DNA of 10,434 nucleotides, from positions 1-10,434 of the forward strand of contig CANQKG010000033.1 of NCBI GenBank assembly GCA_947624425.1, written 5' to 3'. The DNA is from an uncultured Clostridia bacterium. GTDB lineage: Bacteria > Bacillota > Clostridia > Oscillospirales > Ruminococcaceae. Positions 5,066 through 10,434 of this stretch are shown piece after piece. Within the stretch, counting starts at the first letter, position 1, and every line of letters begins with the position of its first letter. A program made the position numbers and the translations under genes. The notes under the pieces were generated by a model. The model saw only the letters and a program-made list of their open reading frames with translations, did no database searches and was not told the origin of the DNA.

Positions 5066-5791
5066 CTATTTCAGCTTGTTTACGACCTCGATCACATCGG
5101 TGTGGAAAACCAGCGACGCCATCGAATCCCGCGGGGTGGCGTCCTTGTTGATCAGCACCAGATCCCGCCCGGTGTAATATTGCAAAAAGGAAGCGGCGGG
5201 ATAGACCACCAGCGAGGTGCCGATGACGATCATCAGATCGGCGGTGGCAATCGCGTCTACCGCGCCCTGCACCGTCGCGTTGTCGAGCGGTTCTTCATAC
5301 AGCACCACGTCCGGCTTGATAATCCCGCCGTCGTCGGGGCAGCGGGGTACGCCGCCGTGACAGTCGGTGACGGCGGAAAGGGGATAGGGCTTGCGGCAGA
5401 CGGTGCAGAAATTCCGCTCCACGCTGCCGTGCAGCTCATACACCTCGCTGCTGCCCGCCTTCTGATGCAGTCCGTCTATGTTCTGGGTGACGACCGACAC
5501 CCGCTTCCCGCGCTGTTCCAGAGAGGCAAAATACCGGTGCGCGGAATTGGGCAGCGCGTCGGGATAGACCATCTTTTCGGTGTAGAACCGATAGAACAAC
5601 TCCGGATTTTGCAGGAAAAAGGAGTGGGATATGATCTCCTCCGGCGGCACGCTGCCCTTGGTTTCGCTGTAAAGCCCGTCCGCCGAGCGGAAATCGGGTA
5701 TGCCGGAGGGACAGCTGATCCCCGCTCCGGTGAAAACGCAGATGTGTGCGGCATGGTCGATCAGCGCCTGTAATGTTTGGATGTGTTCCAC
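5066..5791 (-). CDS. cobB: NAD-dependent protein deacylase, sirtuin (SIR2/CobB family)
   Basis: This 241-residue sirtuin removes acyl groups from protein lysines using NAD+, giving nicotinamide and O-acyl-ADP-ribose. The NAD-binding motif GAGISCPSGIPDFRS (22-36), TQNIDGLHQKAGS (102-114), the catalytic histidine in ELHGS (His121), the second Rossmann motif IVIGTSLVVYPAA (188-200) and LINKDATP (213-220) are all present. The length is normal for bacterial sirtuins. The zinc ribbon is unusual: CTVC (Cys129, Cys132) is standard, but the usual second CxxC reads CPDD (Cys151, Asp154), with an extra Cys144 nearby. The start is GTG at 5791-5789, chosen because AAGGAGG (5805-5799) stands seven bases upstream. 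That site overlaps the TAA stop of the preceding gene, so translation of the two is probably coupled. It is the last gene of a three-gene operon. The gene symbol is given by family; substrates are unknown. Confidence 0.93.
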   Translation of the reverse strand: MEHIQTLQALIDHAAHICVFTGAGISCPSGIPDFRSADGLYSETKGSVPPEEIISHSFFLQNPELFYRFYTEKMVYPDALPNSAHRYFASLEQRGKRVSVVTQNIDGLHQKAGSSEVYELHGSVERNFCTVCRKPYPLSAVTDCHGGVPRCPDDGGIIKPDVVLYEEPLDNATVQGAVDAIATADLMIVIGTSLVVYPAASFLQYYTGRDLVLINKDATPRDSMASLVFHTDVIEVVNKLK

Positions 5792-5798
5792 TGCAAAT

Positions 5799-5805
5799 CC
5801 TCCTT
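5799..5805 (-). promoter_or_regulatory. Ribosome binding site of the sirtuin gene, overlapping the upstream stop codon
   Basis: AAGGAGG on the minus strand shares its first two bases with the TAA stop (5806-5804) of the binding-protein gene and lies seven bases before the GTG at 5791. It decides the GTG start and suggests reinitiation. Confidence 0.85.
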
Positions 5806-6709
5806 ATTCCGTTTCACTTTCGGCGGCGGGATCCGGCAAGGCGAACCGCTCGGGATAGAGCATTGCCGCAATCTGCCGCAGATCGTCCGCCGTCCGCATA
5901 CTGCGGCAGCGCAGCGCACCCTCCGGCAGGGTGTAAACGGAGGCGTTTTGCACCGCTTCCATACCGGCAAACTGTTCCACCGCCAGAAGATTTTCCAGCA
6001 TATAGGGGTGATCCAGCAGGATCAGATCGGGATTTGCCGCAATGGCGGCGCTTAAATCGGCGGCGCCGTCCCCGATATTGACGCCGAACAGGGTAAGCAG
6101 GCTTGCCCCGTAGTCCTTGGAGGTGTAGTAGGCGCCGTCGGCGTCATGCAGATAGAGAAAACGCGGCTTTTCGATCGGCAGATTGGCCTTGATCCCATCG
6201 ATCTCCGCCTTGACCGATTGGTAGGCAAGCCTGCCGGTCTGTTCGCCGTTGAGCGACCCGATCAGCGCCTGTCCCAGCAGGGCGTAGACGTCCTGCATTT
6301 TTTCAAATTCGTCCGGCAGCGGACAGACCAGCACATGGATCCCCGCGTCGGACATCCGGCTCATCACCGCGCTCGGGAGACTGCGGGCGGTCAGCAAGAG
6401 ATCGGGCTCCAGCCCGATGACCGCATCGTAATCGGGAGTGACCTCGCCGCCGACCGAGGGAAGCGCCGTGACCGATTCGGGGTAGTCGGCCGTATCGGTG
6501 CGCCCGACCAGCCGATCGGGGAACCCAAGCTCACAGACAAGCTCGGTCAGGGTCGCGGAAAGGGAAACGATCCGCTGCGGAGAAGCGTTCAGCGTGATAT
6601 TTCCCACCGATACGGGATAGTCGGTCTTCGGCGGCGTCAGGCTTTCGGCTTTGCAGCCCGAAAGGGCAATCAGTAAAAAGCCGAGCAGAAAAGCAGCCAG
6701 TCGTTTCAT
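5804..6709 (-). CDS. Class III ABC substrate-binding lipoprotein (BtuF/FepB-like, Peripla_BP_2)
   Basis: This is a 301-residue extracellular receptor of the helical-backbone PF01497 family, which binds cobalamin, haem, siderophores or metal chelates. The signal peptide ends in lipobox ALSGC, with Cys19 the lipid anchor. Family blocks are PQRIVSLSATLTELVCELGF (44-63), DRLVGRTDTADYPE (65-78), LPSVGGEVTPDYDAVIGLEPDLLL (83-106), AIAANPDLILLD (222-233), VQNASVYTLPEG (253-264) and a C-terminal helix ending ADDLRQIAAMLYPERF (274-289). Residues 290-301 are an acidic tail. The ATG at 6709 is six bases beyond the stop of the ATPase gene, and its GGGGAG ribosome site (6724-6719) lies inside the end of that gene, so the two are tightly coupled. 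No permease or ABC ATPase is adjacent, which is unusual. It may serve a transporter encoded elsewhere or act as a sensor or scavenger. The ligand cannot be predicted. Confidence 0.9.
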   Translation of the reverse strand: MKRLAAFLLGFLLIALSGCKAESLTPPKTDYPVSVGNITLNASPQRIVSLSATLTELVCELGFPDRLVGRTDTADYPESVTALPSVGGEVTPDYDAVIGLEPDLLLTARSLPSAVMSRMSDAGIHVLVCPLPDEFEKMQDVYALLGQALIGSLNGEQTGRLAYQSVKAEIDGIKANLPIEKPRFLYLHDADGAYYTSKDYGASLLTLFGVNIGDGAADLSAAIAANPDLILLDHPYMLENLLAVEQFAGMEAVQNASVYTLPEGALRCRSMRTADDLRQIAAMLYPERFALPDPAAESETE

Positions 6710-6715
6710 GAGCCG

Positions 6716-7969
6716 TTACTCCCCTTTGTTTGTTAGTTTCAGTTCCGCTTCCAGACGGTCCACATACTGCCGCGCCAGCCGAGGCGAACGCCCGCTTTTC
6801 CGCAGCGCAAACTGCCGCGCACCCTGCCGGAGCCGTTCGGCGGGAACCGAAAGCCCCCGGTCGCGTGCAAGCTGCTCCACGATGTCCAGATAGATATCCT
6901 GATTCGGCGCGGTAAAGGTGAGCAGCATCCCGAACCGGTCGGAGAGGGAGATCGTTTCGTCCAGCGTGTCGGCGCGATGCACCTCGTCGCCGCTGCGCGC
7001 CGAGAAGGTTTCCTTGATGAGGTGCCGCCGGTTGGTGGTGGCGTAGATTGCCATGTTCTGCGGACGGGCGGACAGCCCGCCCTCCAGTACGGCCTTGAGC
7101 GCGCCGAAGCTGTCGTCGTCCTCGGTAAAGGTCAAATCGTCCAAAAATACAATGAATTTGCACCGCAGCGGCGCCAGCCGTCCCATCAGCTCGCCGAGGG
7201 AAACAAGGCTCTCCTTGGTCACCTGTATCATCCGCAGCCCTTCGCCGGCGTACTCGTTGAGCAGCGCTTTGACGGTGGAGGACTTGCCGGTTCCACGGTC
7301 GCCGTAGAGGAGAATATTCTGAAACGGGTATCCCTGCAAAAGCGCGCGGGTGTTCTCGATCGCCTGCTTCCGCTGGATCTCGTAATGCTTTAAATCGGAC
7401 AGCCGGATCGGGTCGCGGTGGAGGATCGGGCGAAGCGTTTTGTCCGGCTCGTAGAGGAATGCCGCATGCTCGGCGAAGACGCCGCAGCCGTTTGTCCGGT
7501 GGAACTGCCGCAGTGCCGCGATCTCGTTCCCCCAGTCTGCTTCGGGCGCCGTTTCTGGAGTATAGGCGTACTCGGGCAAATTGTGGGTCCAGTCGGCCTG
7601 CGCGGGGCAGACCGCCGCCATTTGGGCTTTTAACTCAGTGGGGGAGATCCGCCCGACCGCCCAGAGGATCGAAAGATCTCTTGCCGCCGCCGCGAGCAGC
7701 GGCTCTTCGTCCTGATCCAGCCGTGCCGCCGCCGCGGCAAAGGGATTGTCCGAAATGCGGATCAGACGCCAGAGATGATCGGGCAGGCTTTTGCCCGTTT
7801 GAAGCAGCGCGTTTACAAACGCGGCATACTGCCGCAGAATGCGGTGGCCGTCTTTTGTTTCAAGCGCATGGAGCAGCGTCCCCAATGCGGACAGCACCGG
7901 ATCGGCGGTAAGCGGATGGTATACCGTCAGGCTGTCCAGCGCGTAAGAAAACTCAGTCAAATCCTTCAT
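6716..7969 (-). CDS. DUF815-family AAA+ ATPase
   Basis: This 417-residue ATPase matches the DUF815 (PF05673) family in layout. A helical N-terminal domain of unknown role covers about 1-160. The stretch FLYEPDKTLRPILHRDPIRLSDLKHYE (171-197) is a typical DUF815 lead-in. The AAA+ core then has Walker A GDRGTGKS (223-230), Walker B FIVFLDD (272-278, Asp277/278), sensor 1 ATTNRRH (310-316, Asn313), the SDRFG motif (343-347, probably the arginine finger) and a sensor 2-like GRSPRLARQYV (393-403). All ATP-binding and hydrolysis residues appear intact. The family is common in Clostridia and other bacteria, but I know of no established function. No membrane segment is seen, so it is cytoplasmic. AGGGGGA lies upstream of the ATG at 7969. 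It is the first gene of the operon with the binding protein and sirtuin. Confidence 0.9.
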   Translation of the reverse strand: MKDLTEFSYALDSLTVYHPLTADPVLSALGTLLHALETKDGHRILRQYAAFVNALLQTGKSLPDHLWRLIRISDNPFAAAAARLDQDEEPLLAAAARDLSILWAVGRISPTELKAQMAAVCPAQADWTHNLPEYAYTPETAPEADWGNEIAALRQFHRTNGCGVFAEHAAFLYEPDKTLRPILHRDPIRLSDLKHYEIQRKQAIENTRALLQGYPFQNILLYGDRGTGKSSTVKALLNEYAGEGLRMIQVTKESLVSLGELMGRLAPLRCKFIVFLDDLTFTEDDDSFGALKAVLEGGLSARPQNMAIYATTNRRHLIKETFSARSGDEVHRADTLDETISLSDRFGMLLTFTAPNQDIYLDIVEQLARDRGLSVPAERLRQGARQFALRKSGRSPRLARQYVDRLEAELKLTNKGE

Positions 7970-7993
7970 CGGTCGTTCCCCCTGTCACCGTTT

Positions 7994-8022
7994 ATTTTAC
8001 ACCCTTTCCCGACAAAAATCAA
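7994..8022 (-). promoter_or_regulatory. SigA-type promoter of the ATPase-SBP-sirtuin operon
   Basis: On the minus strand TTGATT (8022-8017) and TAAAAT (7999-7994) are 17 bases apart. Transcription should start near 7987, about 18 bases before the ATPase ATG. It is back to back with the aconitase promoter, with only 23 bases between the two -35 boxes. Confidence 0.65.
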
Positions 8023-8045
8023 TTCCTTTTCGGTGCCCGTCTCGG

Positions 8046-8074
8046 TTGACATTTAAGGCGTTCTGGTATAAAAT
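8046..8074 (+). promoter_or_regulatory. SigA-type promoter of the aconitase-isocitrate dehydrogenase operon
   Basis: TTGACA (8046-8051) is 17 bases from TAAAAT (8069-8074). An alternative -10, TATAAA at 8067, gives a shorter 15-base spacer. Transcription should start near 8081. The GAAAGGAAG ribosome site (8094-8102) precedes the ATG at 8110. No obvious operator palindrome overlaps it. Confidence 0.75.
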
Positions 8075-8109
8075 AAAAACGACTATGAATAGAGAAAGGA
8101 AGCGGCAGT

Positions 8110-10044
8110 ATGGGCATGACGATTGCGGAAAAAATACTGAGCAAACACATCGTGGACGGCGAAATGATAAAGGGTCAGGAGATCGGGATCAAGATCGACC
8201 AGACGCTGACGCAGGACGCCACCGGCACCATGGCATATCTGGAATTTGAGGCGATGGGCGTGCCCAGAGTCAAGACGGAGCGGTCGGTGGCATACATAGA
8301 TCATAATACGCTGCAGTCCGGGTTTGAGAACGCGGACGACCATCGGTTCATCGGCTCGGTCGCCAAAAAGCACGGCATTTATTTTTCCCGCCCCGGCAAC
8401 GGCATCTGCCATCAGGTGCATCTCGAGCGCTTCGGGATCCCAGGCAAAACGCTGATCGGTTCGGACAGCCATACGCCGACTGCCGGCGGACTCGGTATGT
8501 TTGCCTGCGGCGCGGGCGGGCTGGATGTTGCCGTGGCAATGGGCGGCGGCGCCTACTATATCACCATGCCGCAGATGGTGCGGGTGAACCTGACCGGCAG
8601 GCTTTCCCCGTGGGTGGCGGCGAAAGACGTGATTTTAGAGGTACTGCGGATTCTGACCGTCAAAGGCGGCGTGGGAAAGGTGATCGAGTACGGCGGCGAA
8701 GGGGTCGCCACCCTCTCGGTGCCGGAGCGCTCCACCATCACCAATATGGGCGCGGAATTGGGCGCCACCACCTCTATCTTCCCCTCGGACGAGGTGACCC
8801 GCGCCTTTTTGAAGGCGCAGGGCAGGGAAGCGGACTGGTCGCCGCTTGCCGCCGATCCCGACGCACAGTACGATCAGGTCATTGAGATCGACCTGTCAAG
8901 CCTTCGCCCGATGGCGGCCTGTCCCCACAGTCCCGACGCGGTGAAAACCGTAAAGGAGATCGGGCAGATCAAGGTGGATCAGGTTTGTATCGGCTCCTGC
9001 ACCAATTCCTCCCTTTATGATTTGATGAAGGTCGCTTATATCCTCCGCGGGAAGCGGGTTCACCCGGACGTCAGTCTGGCGATCGCGCCCGGCTCCCGTC
9101 AGGTGTTCCAGATGCTGGCGGCAACCGGCTGCCTTGCCGATTTGATCGCGTCCGGCGCACGGATTTTGGAATGCGCCTGCGGTCCCTGTATCGGCATGGG
9201 GCAGTCGCCCAATTCGGGCGGCGTCTCGCTTCGCACCTTCAACCGCAACTTTGAGGGACGCAGCGGCACGGCGGACGCGGGGGTTTATCTGGTCAGTCCG
9301 GAGGTGGCGGCGGTATCGGCGCTTTCGGGCGTGCTGACCGATCCGTGCGAGGCGCTGGGCGATATGCCGGCGTTCCCGCTGCCGGAGCGGTTTTTAATCA
9401 ACGACAACATGATCGTGCCGCCCGCACCGGAGGCGGAAATGGACGAGGTGGAGATCCTCCGCGGTCCGAATATCAAGGAGTTCCCGATTGCCGAGGCAGT
9501 GGGGAACCGTCTGGCGGCGCCGGTGATCCTCAAAGTGGGGGACAACATCACCACCGATCATATTATGCCGGCGGGCGCAAAAATATTGCCCTACCGCTCC
9601 AATATTCCCTACCTGTCCCGCTTCTGCTTTGCGGTCTGTGACGAGACTTTTGCCGAGCGCGCGCAGGCGGCCGGACGGGGCGTGGTGATCGGCGGCTCGA
9701 ATTACGGACAGGGTTCCTCGCGGGAGCACGCGGCGCTGGTGCCGCTCTATCTCGGCATTCGGGTGGTGCTTGCCAAGAGCTTTGCCCGCATCCACCGCTC
9801 CAACCTCATCAACGCCGGTATTCTGCCGCTCACCTTTGTCAATGAGGCGGATTACGATGCAGTGTCCCAAGGCGATGAGCTGGCGTTCCCTGATGCGCGG
9901 GACTGCGTGGAGCAGGGCAAGCCGCTCACGGTGATCAATCGGACGACCGGAAAAGAGATTCCGGTCAGCTGTGAGCTTTCGGGTCGCTCGAAGGATATTC
10001 TGCTGGCGGGCGGACTGCTCAATTACACCAGACAACAGGGCTGA
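8110..10044 (+). CDS. acn: Aconitate hydratase (monomeric, short Aquifex-type)
   Basis: This [4Fe-4S] enzyme interconverts citrate and isocitrate through cis-aconitate. The length of 644 residues fits the short 'Aquifex type' aconitase group rather than the ~900-residue AcnA. Motifs in order: DQTLTQDATG (30-39), GIPGKTLIGSDSHTPTAGGLGM (109-130), IGSCTNSS (294-301, cluster ligand Cys297), CACGPCIGMG (355-364, ligands Cys357 and Cys360), then the swivel domain with GDNITTDHIMPAG (477-489), GSNYGQGSSREHAA (529-542, with the catalytic serine) and SFARIHRSNLINAG (557-570). All three cluster cysteines and the swivel-domain residues are present, so it should be active. 3-Isopropylmalate dehydratase is a relative, but its subunits are normally separate. 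The gene is followed after 29 bases by isocitrate dehydrogenase on the same strand, which supports a citrate pathway role, probably 2-oxoglutarate and glutamate supply. Confidence 0.95.
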   Translation: MGMTIAEKILSKHIVDGEMIKGQEIGIKIDQTLTQDATGTMAYLEFEAMGVPRVKTERSVAYIDHNTLQSGFENADDHRFIGSVAKKHGIYFSRPGNGICHQVHLERFGIPGKTLIGSDSHTPTAGGLGMFACGAGGLDVAVAMGGGAYYITMPQMVRVNLTGRLSPWVAAKDVILEVLRILTVKGGVGKVIEYGGEGVATLSVPERSTITNMGAELGATTSIFPSDEVTRAFLKAQGREADWSPLAADPDAQYDQVIEIDLSSLRPMAACPHSPDAVKTVKEIGQIKVDQVCIGSCTNSSLYDLMKVAYILRGKRVHPDVSLAIAPGSRQVFQMLAATGCLADLIASGARILECACGPCIGMGQSPNSGGVSLRTFNRNFEGRSGTADAGVYLVSPEVAAVSALSGVLTDPCEALGDMPAFPLPERFLINDNMIVPPAPEAEMDEVEILRGPNIKEFPIAEAVGNRLAAPVILKVGDNITTDHIMPAGAKILPYRSNIPYLSRFCFAVCDETFAERAQAAGRGVVIGGSNYGQGSSREHAALVPLYLGIRVVLAKSFARIHRSNLINAGILPLTFVNEADYDAVSQGDELAFPDARDCVEQGKPLTVINRTTGKEIPVSCELSGRSKDILLAGGLLNYTRQQG

Positions 10045-10073
10045 CAAACCACTCAGGAAAGGACGAAAGAGCA

Positions 10074-10434
10074 ATGGACAAAATTCAGATGAAAACACCG
10101 CTGGTCGAAATGGACGGCGATGAGATGACCCGGATCATCTGGAAGATGATTAAGGATATTCTGCTGACGCCTTATATTGACCTAAAAACCGAGTATTACG
10201 ACCTTGGGCTGGAATGCCGGAATGAAACCGACGATCAGGTGACGATCGACGCAGCGAACGCCAATAAGAAATACGGCGTTGCCGTCAAATGCGCCACCAT
10301 CACGCCGAACGCCGCGCGGATGGACGAATATCACCTCAAGGAGATGTGGAAAAGCCCGAACGGCACGATCCGTGCCATGCTCGACGGCACGGTGTTCCGC
10401 GCGCCGATCCTCGTGAAAGGGATCACCCCCTTTG
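10074..10434 (+). CDS. icd: NADP-dependent isocitrate dehydrogenase, eukaryote-like type II (N-terminal 120 residues; cut by window edge)
   Basis: The enzyme oxidises isocitrate to 2-oxoglutarate and CO2 with NADP+. Only about 120 of the usual ~400 residues are in the window, and the frame is open to the edge. The N-terminus VEMDGDEMTRIIW (11-23) and the stretch from KCATITP (72-78) through MWKSPNGTIRAMLDGTVFR (91-109) match the homodimeric type II enzymes related to human IDH1. The isocitrate-contacting positions Thr77, Ser94, Asn96, Arg100 and Arg109 fall at the same numbers as in IDH1. An AGGAAAGGA ribosome site lies upstream of the ATG. Type II enzymes occur in some Clostridia and other bacteria, so this is not by itself evidence of recent transfer. 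It is co-transcribed with aconitase (29-base gap). Confidence 0.93.
   Translation, partial: MDKIQMKTPLVEMDGDEMTRIIWKMIKDILLTPYIDLKTEYYDLGLECRNETDDQVTIDAANANKKYGVAVKCATITPNAARMDEYHLKEMWKSPNGTIRAMLDGTVFRAPILVKGITPF

Noticed and set aside
5024..5773. 249-codon open frame on the plus strand opposite the sirtuin
   Set aside because: The sirtuin on the other strand carries every family motif. This frame has no recognisable domain and is best explained as a shadow.
9394..10098. Long open frame on the minus strand opposite aconitase
   Set aside because: It lies antisense to a fully conserved aconitase. Its composition (His/Arg/Gly-rich) is typical of an antisense shadow in GC-rich DNA, and it matches no family.

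Overview
The window looks like chromosomal DNA of a GC-rich, low-to-moderate complexity Gram-positive anaerobe of the class Clostridia, most likely a gut Oscillospirales/Ruminococcaceae-type organism. This is an inference from the gene set: a VanW-family lipoprotein, a dockerin-bearing GH25 lysozyme, strong AGGAGG-type ribosome binding sites, consensus SigA promoters, tRNA genes with encoded CCA, and a clostridial-style aconitase plus eukaryote-like NADP isocitrate dehydrogenase pair. No species call is possible from the sequence alone.

Layout. (1) 1-2233, minus strand: a VanW-domain lipoprotein followed by a truncated polar amino-acid ABC transporter binding lipoprotein. (2) 2234-2453: a divergent promoter region with a perfect TTGACA-17-TATAAT promoter facing right. 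(3) 2454-4177, plus strand: a GNAT acetyltransferase overlapping a secreted dockerin/leucine-rich-repeat/GH25 muramidase. (4) 4208-4458: a self-contained tRNA transcription unit with a strong promoter, tRNA-Gln(CTG), tRNA-Pro(CGG) and an intrinsic terminator. (5) 4459-5065: about 600 bases with no credible gene but dense structure: a tRNA-Pro 3'-end-like scar, long inverted repeats, a perfect 16-bp terminator-like hairpin, a five-unit heptad array, and a nested palindromic element. (6) 5066-7969, minus strand: a tightly packed operon of a DUF815 AAA+ ATPase, a class III (metal-chelate/cobalamin type) substrate-binding lipoprotein and an NAD-dependent sirtuin. (7) 7970-8109: a second divergent promoter region. 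(8) 8110-10434, plus strand: aconitase and the start of NADP-isocitrate dehydrogenase.

How the genes work together. Aconitase and isocitrate dehydrogenase form the citrate-to-2-oxoglutarate arm that supplies glutamate. The muramidase, VanW protein and binding lipoproteins act at or outside the membrane. The DUF815/binding-protein/sirtuin operon has an unusual composition, and its joint role is not obvious. I found no CRISPR array, transposase, integrase, phage gene or recognised defence system. The most unusual material is the repeat-rich tRNA-to-sirtuin gap, the ATPase-SBP-sirtuin operon, the domain architecture of the lysozyme, and residue changes in the sirtuin zinc site and the GNAT CoA-binding loop.
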